Source: CAZYVU01 sp964651435
GTDB lineage: Bacteria > Desulfobacterota > Syntrophorhabdia > Syntrophorhabdales > CAYQXL01
Direction: 5' to 3'
Assembly (NCBI GenBank): GCA_964651435.1
Contig: CAZYVU010000014.1
Coordinates: 1 to 64,000, forward strand
DNA: 64,000 nucleotides
The position numbers were made by a program, and so were the translations under genes. This document shows, piece by piece, positions 33,414 to 42,009 of the stretch; the first letter of the stretch is position 1, and every line of letters begins with the position of its first letter. The notes below the pieces were generated by a model. It saw only the letters and a program-made list of their open reading frames with translations, was not told the DNA's origin and did no database searches.

Positions 33414-34244
33414 GTGACACTCGTTCGGGAACGGGACGGTCGGCGGCTTCACGTCAAAAGCAGACTCATGGGCGAGAGCCTCGTCAGCAAGTCCTTTATA
33501 GCGGGCCTTCCAGTGGCACCGCAGACGAGGCTTTTCCCGGACGTCAACATCCTGAAGGTGGGCGGTCAATCCATATGCGACCGTGGGGCAAAGGCACTAC
33601 CGGGCATCGCACGGGAGATTGCGGCCAACAAGCAGGATCACAAGATGCTCATCACGGCAGGCGGTGGCACGAGAAGCCGCCACATTTATGCCATCGGGCT
33701 CGAGCTGGGCATGCCGACGGGGATCCTTGCCAAGTTCGGCAATGCCATCTCTGAGCAGAACGCCCTTCTCGTCACCATGCTCCTCGCCCCCGAGGGAGGC
33801 ATAAAGATCGGCCATGATGAGATCGTCAAGCTCACAAGCTACTTTGTGCAAGGCTGCATCCCCATCATGCATGGTATGCCGCCCTACGACTACTTCGCCA
33901 TGCCGCCCCCGCAAGGCCGCATCCCTCTTCACCGGACCGACGTGGGAACGATCATCCTGGCCGACCTCATCGGTGCGAGATCGTGCATTTTTGTAAAGGA
34001 TGAAAAGGGCCTCTACACGGATGATCCAAAGAAGAGCAGGAAGGCTGAGTTTATCCCGGCCATAGGTGCCCGCACCCTAATGGCAATGGATCAGGACGAC
34101 CTCATCATCGAACGGCCATGCCTCGACATTCTGCAGAACAGCGAGGTCATAGGTTCCCTTCAGATCATTAACGGCCTCGAAGAGGGGAACATCACAAAGG
34201 CCCTTAACGGCGAACACGTGGGCACCATCATCTATAAGGAGTAG
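33414..34244 (+). CDS. Molybdenum/tungsten storage protein subunit (MoSto family, amino-acid-kinase fold)
   Basis: A 276-residue protein of the amino-acid-kinase superfamily closest to MoSto subunits of Azotobacter, which use ATP to pack polyoxomolybdate or -tungstate clusters inside a hexameric cage. Family blocks: NILKVGGQSICDRGAK (43-60), TAGGGTRSRHIYAIGLELGM (81-100), GCIPIMHGMPPYDYF (147-161), GRIPLHRTDVGTIILADLIG (168-187), FVKDEKGLYTDDPKK (193-207) and GEHVGTIIY at the end. UMP kinase is excluded by the MPPY and HRTDVG blocks. Azotobacter has two different subunits; only one is seen here. GTG start with GGGAGG. Last gene of the tup operon. Confidence 0.88.
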   Translation: MTLVRERDGRRLHVKSRLMGESLVSKSFIAGLPVAPQTRLFPDVNILKVGGQSICDRGAKALPGIAREIAANKQDHKMLITAGGGTRSRHIYAIGLELGMPTGILAKFGNAISEQNALLVTMLLAPEGGIKIGHDEIVKLTSYFVQGCIPIMHGMPPYDYFAMPPPQGRIPLHRTDVGTIILADLIGARSCIFVKDEKGLYTDDPKKSRKAEFIPAIGARTLMAMDQDDLIIERPCLDILQNSEVIGSLQIINGLEEGNITKALNGEHVGTIIYKE

Positions 34245-34367
34245 CCGGAACGGCTCATCCGGCGGTGCCCTGCCCCCGTCTTCGGCAGACCGCGCGGCCG
34301 GCAATTGACTTGCCGGTAAAATGTGATAATCTTTTAGGCGAGATCAAAATTTTTGGGGAGGTATGTA

Positions 34368-35207
34368 ATGATTAAGAAACTGTTCTCTGTTTTTGTGTTG
34401 GTCGGCCTTTTGTTCACGGCAGCCCAGTATGCCGCGGCTGCCCCTGCTATTCCGGTGCTTGAGGATACGTATTTGATGTATGGCGGCAAGATGAAGGTCG
34501 ACATGAAGTCCGGTCTGACCATAGACATTAAGACCGGAATTCAAAAGTACACGCAGCTTCTCGATGTATCGGCCACGATGTACGATGCAGCCCTTCTGGT
34601 AGGCGGTATGGCAGGCGGCGCCTTTCAGTTCGGGCCGGGAACGGTCGACCAATCCGGAAAGATCCCTTATTTGAAAGGCGATCTCAACATGATGCTCGGA
34701 GAAACGCCGGTCATAGCGGGAATCTATAAGGTTGAGCTGGATCCCAAGAAGGGCACGCCGAAGAACAACAAGTTTGTCGTCGATATTTCCATGGAGCCGA
34801 TTATCGAGCAAATCCAGGCAGCCATAGCCCCGCTTCAAGAGCAGATTCCCTTTGAGCTGGTAATAGAGCGGAAAAAAGGTGTCATGACGGGCACCATTGC
34901 CACAAAGGCCGTGTCGTTACTCGGCCAATCTCAAATTATGAAGGTGGCTACCATTGCCTTTAATGGGGCATTTACGATCTATGCCGGCTTTAAGAGCGAG
35001 GAGCAGGAATTCCAGCCTCTTCTTGTCGTATCTCTCACCATGTTGTCGCAGCCGGCCGTCCTTGGAATCTCCGAGGTCGACGCGGCGGGCATTGCCGGTA
35101 TAGCCAACGTAGGCCAGCAGACGTCCAAGGGGCCCGACTCGGTAGCACAGGTTGCAGAGCTTATCGCGAGACAGATAGAAGCCGGCCTTCGCTCCGCGGC
35201 GAGGTAG
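34368..35207 (+). CDS. Exported protein of unknown function
   Basis: A 279-residue protein with a signal peptide (KKLFSVFVLVGLLFTAAQYAAAAP). The mature part has short regular segments (YLMYGGKMKVDMKSGLTIDIKT; ATMYDAALLVGGMAGGAFQFG; IEQIQAAIAPLQEQIPFELVIERK) and an Ala/Gly-rich C-terminus; it lacks cysteine and a clear barrel-end motif. I recognise no family. GGGGAGG precedes the ATG at 34368. A strong terminator follows, and a phospholipase C-like gene lies beyond it, so it is probably a single-gene transcript. Confidence 0.75.
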   Translation: MIKKLFSVFVLVGLLFTAAQYAAAAPAIPVLEDTYLMYGGKMKVDMKSGLTIDIKTGIQKYTQLLDVSATMYDAALLVGGMAGGAFQFGPGTVDQSGKIPYLKGDLNMMLGETPVIAGIYKVELDPKKGTPKNNKFVVDISMEPIIEQIQAAIAPLQEQIPFELVIERKKGVMTGTIATKAVSLLGQSQIMKVATIAFNGAFTIYAGFKSEEQEFQPLLVVSLTMLSQPAVLGISEVDAAGIAGIANVGQQTSKGPDSVAQVAELIARQIEAGLRSAAR

Positions 35208-35259
35208 CCGGACCGGATACGAATTAGGACTCTTGCCGAACCGTATATGTGAAAACAAC

Positions 35260-35297
35260 AAACAGGAAACCCGGGGTGAGCTCCGGGTTTCCTGTTT
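35260..35297 (+). terminator. Strong hairpin terminator after exported protein gene
   Basis: A perfect 15-bp stem (AAACAGGAAACCCGG / CCGGGTTTCCTGTTT) with an 8-base loop lies 52 bases after the stop at 35207. The A/T flanks of the stem make it a two-way Rho-independent terminator. It also shows that the open frame before 35314 is not coding. Confidence 0.85.
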
Positions 35298-35313
35298 AGG
35301 ACGGACAAGAAGC

Positions 35314-36270
35314 ATGCCGAGGGCCGGCGGCTTCCTGGCCATCGCCCTCTTGCTCCCCCTCATTTTCTGCCCCGGGATCGTTTCTGCCTGGGGGTCTATT
35401 GCGCACGCCTATCTGGTAAACAGGGCCCTTGGCGGCAACGCCGCCCCCCTGGCCCTTTATGGTGCCACGGCACCCGACATCTTTGAAACCACCATTGCTC
35501 TGCCCGCCTACAGCACGCTGTCCCGGGAGATGCACATGCACCCCCTTAAGATGGTGATGTGGTCGGGGCCTAACCAAGGAGTCGGCCCTTTTGTCCTGGG
35601 ATTCATATCCCACAACGAGGTCCGGGGTGCCGATTTTTACGCCCACAGGAGGGGCGTAACCACCCGTGCCGGCTACGTAATCACAAAGGCCGCGGTGCTC
35701 AAGGGCACAGTCCGGGCAGCCTTGGAAAGCATGCTGGCGAGGGCCGGGGTCCCTTTCCCTTCCCTCGTCGCATCTAATTTTGCGGAGGACGTTGCTCATC
35801 CCCTTGTAGAAACGGCCATCGACGTGCTGCTCCACTATCGTCACGATGATGGAATAGCCCGCTATCTCGGGTACGGAGCTGCCACGAGGTCCTCTGCAGC
35901 GCCGGAGCTTCTCGTCAAGGCTTTTGCTCTTTCCATCGGAGAAAAGACGGGTCTTGACCGGGAAACGGTCAGCGCACTTCTGTTGTCATCGGAAAAACAA
36001 TTCCGGCAATCGATTATCGACTACGTTGGCGCTTTGGGCCCCGATGAGTCGCAGGCCATTGCAAGCCTGGCGGCCATAGGGGCGCAAATAGCGAACGCCG
36101 TCGCCATCGACAAGATCGGACAGGATATCGGCATAGCAGCCGACGACCTGGTGCCGCTGCTCTATGCAGCCATGGATGAAGTCGAAGCGGACTATTTGAG
36201 CGAACTGGACCAGGTTGCGGCGCGCCTCACGCGCTATCTAAAGACTTGGCGCATCATGCTGGAGCGGTAA
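35314..36270 (+). CDS. Exported zinc-dependent phospholipase C/S1-nuclease-like protein
   Basis: A 318-residue exported protein. The signal peptide (LAIALLLPLIFCPGIVSA) is cut just before WGSIAHAYLVNRAL, giving a mature N-terminal Trp as in zinc phospholipases C and S1/P1 nucleases, where that residue ligates zinc. Further ligand candidates are in LYGATAPDIFE, GFISHNEVRGADFYAH and SNFAEDVAHPLVETAIDV. The rest is helical. Substrate may be phospholipid or nucleic acid; it cannot be told from this sequence. Start at 35314 because the upstream frame runs through the terminator hairpin; the ribosome site is weak. Confidence 0.75.
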   Translation: MPRAGGFLAIALLLPLIFCPGIVSAWGSIAHAYLVNRALGGNAAPLALYGATAPDIFETTIALPAYSTLSREMHMHPLKMVMWSGPNQGVGPFVLGFISHNEVRGADFYAHRRGVTTRAGYVITKAAVLKGTVRAALESMLARAGVPFPSLVASNFAEDVAHPLVETAIDVLLHYRHDDGIARYLGYGAATRSSAAPELLVKAFALSIGEKTGLDRETVSALLLSSEKQFRQSIIDYVGALGPDESQAIASLAAIGAQIANAVAIDKIGQDIGIAADDLVPLLYAAMDEVEADYLSELDQVAARLTRYLKTWRIMLER

Positions 36271-36288
36271 CAGACTGTATTAGATGTG

Positions 36289-37692
36289 CTACACCGTTCT
36301 CCGGTCCGTCTCACAGGCCTTGATTCCCAGCTTTCTCATTTTCTTGTAAAGCAGGGTGCGGTGAATCCCAAGGGACCGTGCCGCGTCCGTCTTGCTGCTG
36401 GCTCCGGCAAGGGCCTTCAGTATCGCCTCCCTTTCGGCAAGCTCCTTCATCGCCACCAGGTCCCCGGCAGCAACCTGCTGCGGCACGACAAGGCCACTGC
36501 GAAGGAAGACGGGAAGATCGTGGACGTGTATCGTATCCTTCTCCAGGAAACAGGTGACGCGGCTGAGAATGTTGAAAAGCTCCCGGATGTTGCCCGGCCA
36601 CTCGTAGGCCATCAGGGCCTTCTCGGCCTGAAGGTCCGTCTTGACCTCCGGGAAAGGGCAATCTGCACTGAGGTCGCGGAGAAGGTGCCTGGCCACGGGC
36701 ACGATATCCTCCTTCCTCTCCCGCAGTGGAGGGATCCGGAGTCGTATGACGTTAAGGCGGTAAAAGAGATCCTTCCGGAACTTTCCCTCGTCGAGGAGGC
36801 CTTCGAGGTTCTGATTGCTCGCCGCAATGAGTCGAAAATCGGACTTGACGGGTGCCTTTCCTCCTATGTGCTCCAGCTCCTTTTCTTCCAGCACTCTCAA
36901 GAGCTTTGGCTGCATGTCCCAGGGCAGATCACCGATCTCATCGAGAAACACCGTTCCGTTATGACCGAGCTCCAGCTTTCCCGGCTTTCCGCAGTCCTTG
37001 GCGCCGGTAAAGGCACCCTTTTCGTAGCCGAACAACTCCGATTCGAGCAGGTCTCTGGGGATGGCGGCACAGTTGATTCTGACGAAGGGGTGAAGGCGTC
37101 GCGGGCTGGCGTGATGGATCGCCTGGGCGAACATCTCCTTGCCGGTGCCGGACTCCCCCGTAATAAGGATGGGCATGCTCGTGTTGGCGGCCTTCATAGC
37201 CTCCTTTTTCAGCGTAACGATGCTTTCGCTGACGCCCACGATGCTGTCAAAGGTATACCTGGTGGACCGAAGGGACATGAGTTCTTCTTCGTAAAGCTTG
37301 ACCTTCGATTCCAGAACGCAGAGCTTTCTGGCAAGCTTGTTAACGTCGGCAAGGCTCTTGAACATTACCTGGCCGAGGGCCGCAATAACCCGGCCATCCT
37401 TCTTGATCGGTATGCGCTGGACGACCATCTCCTGGCCCCTGATCTTCTGCACCACGTTGATTTCAGGCTTTCCTGTCTTTACGACGATGTGCATCCGGCT
37501 GTTTTCAATGACATCGGTCACGTGCCTGCCGATCTGGGCCTCAGGGTCGACACCGATGAATTGGCCGTAGGGCCTGTTGAAATAGAGGATACGGCCCTTG
37601 GGATCAACGACAACAACGCCGTTGTGAATGCTGTCCAGAACCAGCTCGTACAGTTCAAGCCTTTTGCGGATGTCCGACTCTTCCTGCCCCAT
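36289..37692 (-). CDS. Sigma-54 dependent transcriptional activator, PAS-AAA+-Fis
   Basis: A 467-residue enhancer-binding protein. Residues ~10-110 form a PAS sensor (LDSIHNGVVVVDPKGRILYFN), and ~115-140 a coiled linker. The AAA+ domain has Walker A GESGTGKE (179-186), the sigma-54 contact loop GAFTGA (226-231), DEIGDLP (251-257) and the arginine finger region FRKDLFYRLNVIRLRIPPLRER. The last ~45 residues are a Fis-type HTH (ALAGASSKTDAARSLGIHRTLLYKKMRKLG). It has no receiver domain, so it probably senses a small ligand or redox state. It is divergent from the 3-hydroxybutyrate operon, which has a sigma-54 promoter. Confidence 0.95.
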   Translation of the reverse strand: MGQEESDIRKRLELYELVLDSIHNGVVVVDPKGRILYFNRPYGQFIGVDPEAQIGRHVTDVIENSRMHIVVKTGKPEINVVQKIRGQEMVVQRIPIKKDGRVIAALGQVMFKSLADVNKLARKLCVLESKVKLYEEELMSLRSTRYTFDSIVGVSESIVTLKKEAMKAANTSMPILITGESGTGKEMFAQAIHHASPRRLHPFVRINCAAIPRDLLESELFGYEKGAFTGAKDCGKPGKLELGHNGTVFLDEIGDLPWDMQPKLLRVLEEKELEHIGGKAPVKSDFRLIAASNQNLEGLLDEGKFRKDLFYRLNVIRLRIPPLRERKEDIVPVARHLLRDLSADCPFPEVKTDLQAEKALMAYEWPGNIRELFNILSRVTCFLEKDTIHVHDLPVFLRSGLVVPQQVAAGDLVAMKELAEREAILKALAGASSKTDAARSLGIHRTLLYKKMRKLGIKACETDRRTV

Positions 37693-37762
37693 AACCCTCG
37701 GGCGTCCTCCCGTCGCAGTTACCGCCTGCCCACCTGATCCTCGTCAACAGAAAAATTAGCTC

Positions 37763-37780
37763 TGTAGAACAATTGCTACA
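37763..37780. promoter_or_regulatory. Dyad, candidate upstream activator site
   Basis: TGTAG and CTACA are separated by 8 bases in a near-palindrome about 170 bases before the sigma-54 promoter, a usual distance for an enhancer site of a Fis-type activator. A weaker relative (TGTAGAATTAATCTGTT) starts near 37886. Confidence 0.45.
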
Positions 37781-37932
37781 CCTATAGATCAGAGCGTATA
37801 CAAATATCTGAGTTACACGATAATAGGTCGTCCAACATTTTGCAAGCAAAACTTTTCATTTCCCGTATTAACGCCGATATATGTTGTAGAATTAATCTGT
37901 TATGCATCATCGTCTCCACGAAGTCCCATTTC

Positions 37933-37948
37933 TGGTATACAATTTGCA
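37933..37948 (+). promoter_or_regulatory. Sigma-54 (-24/-12) promoter of the 3-hydroxybutyrate operon
   Basis: TGGTATACAATTTGCA matches the consensus TGGCAC-N5-TTGCA, with GG and GC separated by exactly 10 bases. It lies 43 bases before the first start codon and next to a divergent sigma-54 activator gene. Confidence 0.85.
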
Positions 37949-37990
37949 CATGATGGACCATAACACTTAATCCTTCCAACGGGGGTTGCC

Positions 37991-38836
37991 ATGGCCTTTG
38001 ACATCAGGGAACCGGAGATCAGGTACGACGATATCCTCAGGCTTGACGATGGCGACTTCAACCCCGGCAATGTCTGTATCGTCACCGGAGCCGGCAGCGG
38101 CATCGGCCGCGCCCTCTCCGTGGCCGCCGCCGCCAACAACCTCATGGTCATCGGCATCGACGTAGACAACAAGGGCGGAAAGAAGACCCAATCCATGGCC
38201 AGAAAGATGGGCGGGCAGATGATCTTCCTAAAGGCCGATCTGACGAAGGACGACCAGTTGGAAGGGGCTATCACCGAAGCGGCAAAACTGGGCGCGATTC
38301 GGTATGTGGCAAACATTGCGGGTATCCAGCACATCAATGCCATTGAGGATTTCCCGATGGAAACATACGATCGCATGATGCACCTCATGGTCCGGGCACC
38401 CTTCTATCTCGCAAAGCTGACCATACCGCACATGAAGAAGAGCAAGGACGGCAAAGGGGTCATCGCCAACATGGGCTCCATCCACGCCCACATCAGCACC
38501 CTCAACAAGCCTGTGTACAACATCGCCAAGTTCGCCATGCGGGCCCTGAGTCAGTCTATAGCCGCCGAGGGGGACGGCAAAATCCGCTCCTTCTCCGTCA
38601 GCACAGGGTTCGTCAAGACGGCCCTGGCCCTCAATCAAATCCCGTCACAGGCAGCACAGAGGGGCATTACACCGGAGGAAGTGGTCCGGGACGTAATGAT
38701 GGGAAAATCCCGGACAAAGGAGATGATGTCCCCAATAGAGGCGGCCAATCTCTTTATTTTTGGTTTTTCAAGGTTTGCCACGTACCTTAACAGCGGTGAT
38801 TTGCTTTTCGATGGAGGGGTCGTTCTGACCTATTAG
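37991..38836 (+). CDS. Short-chain dehydrogenase, probable D-3-hydroxybutyrate dehydrogenase
   Basis: A 281-residue classical SDR. Cofactor motif TGAGSGIG lies at 32-39, and the NAG-like segment NIAGIQH at 108-114. Catalytic S163, Y176 and K180 are present. The residues that hold 3-hydroxybutyrate in the Pseudomonas enzyme (Gln in GIQH, His two after the catalytic Ser, Lys three before the Tyr) appear here as Q113, H165 and K173, so oxidation of D-3-hydroxybutyrate to acetoacetate is likely. The first ~25 residues extend beyond the usual family N-terminus. It is the first gene after the sigma-54 promoter and the operon also encodes acetoacetyl-CoA synthetase. Confidence 0.82.
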   Translation: MAFDIREPEIRYDDILRLDDGDFNPGNVCIVTGAGSGIGRALSVAAAANNLMVIGIDVDNKGGKKTQSMARKMGGQMIFLKADLTKDDQLEGAITEAAKLGAIRYVANIAGIQHINAIEDFPMETYDRMMHLMVRAPFYLAKLTIPHMKKSKDGKGVIANMGSIHAHISTLNKPVYNIAKFAMRALSQSIAAEGDGKIRSFSVSTGFVKTALALNQIPSQAAQRGITPEEVVRDVMMGKSRTKEMMSPIEAANLFIFGFSRFATYLNSGDLLFDGGVVLTY

Positions 38837-38870
38837 GCTGTGGGCCAAACACACATTTAAGGGAGGAACT

Positions 38871-40121
38871 ATGAAACGCAAGGCTTTGAAGGTAGCTATG
38901 TTGATTTGCGCTCTATCGTTACTTATCGGATTCGCCGGGACGGGAAAGGTTTCCGCTGCCGAACCTTACAACCTCGGTGTTGCCCTCGGATTCACCGGAA
39001 CGGGGACCTTGTACAGCAAGGACCAGATGGAGGGGATTCAGATCGCCGTCGACGAGATCAACGCCAAGGGCGGCATACTGGGCCAGCACCCCATCAAGGT
39101 CTTTCAGCAGGATACACAGACCAAACCCGATGTAGGCGTCCGGACGGTCAAAGACCTGATACTGCGAGACAAGGTACGGGCCGTTATCAACGATTATTCA
39201 AGTGCCGTGGCGGTGGCGGTGAAGCCGATCTGCCGGGAATACAAGACCATTCACATTGCCGCCATCAGCAACTCGGAGAATATCACAAAGATCAACTACA
39301 GCCCCTACACCTTTCAGGTAGTCCCAAACAGCTACATGCAGGCAAAGGCTGCCGCCCTGGCCGTCGACAAACTGGCAAAGGCCAAGGGCTGGAAGGAATA
39401 TGTGACCCTTGCCTCCGACTATGAGTGGGGCAGGTCCACACAGGAAGAGGTGGTGGCGAACCTGAAGAAGAGCGCACCGTACCTGAAGGTTAAGAAAGAG
39501 CTGTGGCCGAAGCTCGGTGAGACACAGTTTACATCCTTTATCACCAGCATGATGGCCATGAAGCCCGACTTCGTTTATGCCTGTCTCGCATCAAAGGACA
39601 ACGTGACCTTTACGGAGCAAGCGAAACCTTACGGCTTCTTCGAAAAGGTTCCATACGTTGGAAGCATGCAGAGCGTTACGGAGCTGATCACCGAGGCAAA
39701 GACGCTGCCCAGGGGCCTCGTGGCCATTGCCCGGGCACCCTTCTTCGCCCATCTCGACGTCCCGATGATGGCAAACTTCGTCAAGGCCTATCAGGCGAAG
39801 TACAACAAGTATCCCAGCGACTGGGCCGTCATGGGTTATGATGCCGTATACGCCCTGAGCCAGGGATGTGCCAAAGCGAAGAGCATCGACTCCGATAAGG
39901 TAAAGGACACCATGAAGGGCATGACCGTTGATCTGACCCGGGGCAAACTCCAGTTTCGACCCCTCGACAACCAGCTCCGGTGCTCGTCATATGTCGGGGT
40001 GGTGGGAGACGATGCCAAGTACCCGTTCCCCATCCTGAAGGAGCTTATCGAAATTAAGGGTATCGACAGCGAGCGGCCCGAGGCGGAGATTGTGGCAGCC
40101 CGGAAGGCGGAACAAAAATAA
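38871..40121 (+). CDS. Branched-chain-type ABC transporter substrate-binding protein (LivJ-like)
   Basis: A 416-residue periplasmic binding protein with a signal peptide (VAMLICALSLLIGFAGTGKVSA). The type I fold is clear: LGVALGFTGTGTLYSKDQMEGIQIAVDEINAKGGILG, then a first hinge at YSSAVAVAVKPICREYKTIHIA, and late GYDAVYALSQGCAKAKS. Members bind amino acids, but also amides, urea, aromatic acids and short hydroxy acids. The surrounding enzymes suggest 3-hydroxybutyrate or acetoacetate as ligand; this is inference. GGGAGG precedes the ATG. Confidence 0.92.
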   Translation: MKRKALKVAMLICALSLLIGFAGTGKVSAAEPYNLGVALGFTGTGTLYSKDQMEGIQIAVDEINAKGGILGQHPIKVFQQDTQTKPDVGVRTVKDLILRDKVRAVINDYSSAVAVAVKPICREYKTIHIAAISNSENITKINYSPYTFQVVPNSYMQAKAAALAVDKLAKAKGWKEYVTLASDYEWGRSTQEEVVANLKKSAPYLKVKKELWPKLGETQFTSFITSMMAMKPDFVYACLASKDNVTFTEQAKPYGFFEKVPYVGSMQSVTELITEAKTLPRGLVAIARAPFFAHLDVPMMANFVKAYQAKYNKYPSDWAVMGYDAVYALSQGCAKAKSIDSDKVKDTMKGMTVDLTRGKLQFRPLDNQLRCSSYVGVVGDDAKYPFPILKELIEIKGIDSERPEAEIVAARKAEQK

Positions 40122-40146
40122 TCACCCAAAAGGACAGGACGGAGCC

Positions 40147-41031
40147 ATGGAATTCAGCTTTTTGTTCTCCCAGTTCCTGAGCGGCCTCACGTTCGGCATG
40201 ATGCTTTTTCTCGTAGCATCGGGGCTCTCTCTCATATTCGGGGTTATGAACATCCTTAACTTCGCCCACGCCACCCTGTGGCTTATCGGTGCCTATTTCG
40301 GCTTTACGTTCTGGCACCTCATGCAGGCGAGCAATGTTGCCATATGGGTAAGCATCCCCCTGGCGGCCATCGCCTGCGGTATGCTGGGGTGGATCTGCGA
40401 AATGGTGCTGATCAAAAGGATCTACAAAAGGGAGCTGCACGAACAGCTACTCATCACCTACGCCCTGGCCCTGATTTTTGCCGATCTCATCAAAATAGTC
40501 TGGGGGCCGACGGACAGGCTCATTATCCGTCCCCCCCATCTTCAAAAACCGGTCTTTATCTTCGGGGCGCCCCTTGACTCCTACTTTATCTTCGTCATCC
40601 TCATGGGATTCGCCGTAGCGGTCGGCCTCTGGTGGTTTCTCAAGTACACGCGATACGGCCATATCATCAAGGCAGCCGTGTACAGCCGGGAAATGGTGAG
40701 CGCTTTGGGAATTCCGATCCCGAGGATATTTACCTGGGTCTTCACGCTGGGCATCTTTCTGGCGGGGCTTGCCGGAGGCGTCCAGGCGCCCATCGGCTCC
40801 GTGACCCTGGGGATGGACATCAACATCATCATCCAGGCCTTCTGCGTCGTCGTCATCGGCGGCTTCGGCAGCCTTCTCGGAACGCTGGTCGGATCGATCA
40901 TTGTGGGCGAGATCTTCTCCTTCGCCATCCTCTACTGGCCCGACGGCGCCATGGTGCTCATCTTCGTCGTCACCGCCTTCATTCTGATCGTTCGCCCATG
41001 GGGGCTCTTCGGCACACCTTTGAGGACATAG
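40147..41031 (+). CDS. Branched-chain-type ABC transporter permease (LivH-like)
   Basis: A 294-residue inner-membrane permease with about eight helices. It opens FLFSQFLSGLTFGMMLFLVASGLSLIFGVMNILNFAHATLWLIGAYFG, typical of LivH, and carries the coupling region YSREMVSALGIPIPRIFTWVF. The end reads VVVIGGFGSLLGTLVGSIIVGEI. It forms a heterodimer with the LivM-like permease whose gene starts one base after its stop. I chose ATG 40147, after GGACGGAG; the longer upstream frame covers the 3' end of the previous gene. Confidence 0.93.
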   Translation: MEFSFLFSQFLSGLTFGMMLFLVASGLSLIFGVMNILNFAHATLWLIGAYFGFTFWHLMQASNVAIWVSIPLAAIACGMLGWICEMVLIKRIYKRELHEQLLITYALALIFADLIKIVWGPTDRLIIRPPHLQKPVFIFGAPLDSYFIFVILMGFAVAVGLWWFLKYTRYGHIIKAAVYSREMVSALGIPIPRIFTWVFTLGIFLAGLAGGVQAPIGSVTLGMDINIIIQAFCVVVIGGFGSLLGTLVGSIIVGEIFSFAILYWPDGAMVLIFVVTAFILIVRPWGLFGTPLRT

Positions 41032-41032
41032 C

Positions 41033-42007
41033 ATGGACAGAGAGAAAACTTCCCTCTTCAAGAACTACAAATGGGTGGCGGCCGCCTTCGTGGTAGCCCT
41101 GCTGCTGCCCCTCGTCATCAGTGAATTCTGGGTCCACGTCTTCAACGAGATACTCATCATGGGGCTTTTCGCCCTGAGCTTCAATATGATCTTCGGATAC
41201 ATGGGGCAGTTGAGCTTCGGACACGCGGCCTACTACGGAATCGGCGCTTATACCACGGGGCTTTTGATGGTTAAAGCCAAGTGGCCGCTTTTTGCCACGC
41301 TCCCCATCTCCATGATCACCGCAGGTATGGGAGCGGCTATCCTGGGCTTCTTCTGCGTCAGGCTCAGGGGCATCTATTTTGCCATATTGACGATGGCCTT
41401 TGGACAGCTTGTCTTCTACATCGTTTTCCAGTGGTATTCCTTTACCGGCGGAGACAACGGGCTTCAGGGCATCAACCCGCCTTTGTGGCTTTTCAAGGCC
41501 AACGCCTACTACTATTTTACCCTTGCCGTCGTCACCATCGGCGCCATCCTGCTCTGGTTTATCAGCGAATCACCCTTCGGCTACACCATGAGAACAATAC
41601 GGGACAACACGGAGCGGACGGAGTTTATCGGTATCAACGTTCAACGCTATATGCTCATCAACTTCATCGTAGCAGGCATGTTCGCCGGCCTTGCCGGGGC
41701 GCTGTGGGGCCCCTTTAACCGGAGCGTGGCGCCCGACCTCTGCAACTGGCAGCATTCGGGGCATCCCGTCTTTATGGCCATCCTGGGAGGGCCCCATCAT
41801 TTTCTCGGGCCTATGCTGGGATCGGTCATCTTTACCTTTCTGAACGCCTTCGTGACGGGTTTTACCGAATACTGGCCCCTTGTCAGCGGCGTTGTCATTA
41901 TCGTGGCCGTTCTGCTCCTGCCGGGCGGGGTCTTCGGGGTCTACAAAGAAAAGATCAAGCTTCGGGGCCGCAAGCCAGCCGGCGCGTCCGAAAGCGGAGG
42001 TGGGTGA
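41033..42007 (+). CDS. Branched-chain-type ABC transporter permease (LivM-like)
   Basis: A 324-residue permease. The family core is GLFALSFNMIFGYMGQLSFGHAAYYGIGAYTTGL, followed by RLRGIYFAILTMAFGQLVFYI, with TGGDNGLQGI in the loop and the coupling segment RTIRDNTERTEFIGINVQRYMLINFIVAGMFAGLAGAL. The C-terminus is basic and Gly-rich. Its stop overlaps the LivG-like ribosome site, indicating tight coupling. It differs from LivH by its longer N-terminal region, as usual in this family. Confidence 0.93.
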   Translation: MDREKTSLFKNYKWVAAAFVVALLLPLVISEFWVHVFNEILIMGLFALSFNMIFGYMGQLSFGHAAYYGIGAYTTGLLMVKAKWPLFATLPISMITAGMGAAILGFFCVRLRGIYFAILTMAFGQLVFYIVFQWYSFTGGDNGLQGINPPLWLFKANAYYYFTLAVVTIGAILLWFISESPFGYTMRTIRDNTERTEFIGINVQRYMLINFIVAGMFAGLAGALWGPFNRSVAPDLCNWQHSGHPVFMAILGGPHHFLGPMLGSVIFTFLNAFVTGFTEYWPLVSGVVIIVAVLLLPGGVFGVYKEKIKLRGRKPAGASESGGG

Positions 42008-42009
42008 CG

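Noticed and set aside
34305..34330. Sigma-70-like promoter (TTGACT and GATAAT) before the exported protein gene
   Set aside because: The spacer is only 14 bases, too short for a standard promoter, so it was not listed as a feature.
36286..37737. 483-codon plus-strand open frame
   Set aside because: It lies wholly antisense to the sigma-54 activator, whose motifs are unmistakable. Its own translation has no domain character; GC-rich codon use keeps the opposite frame open.
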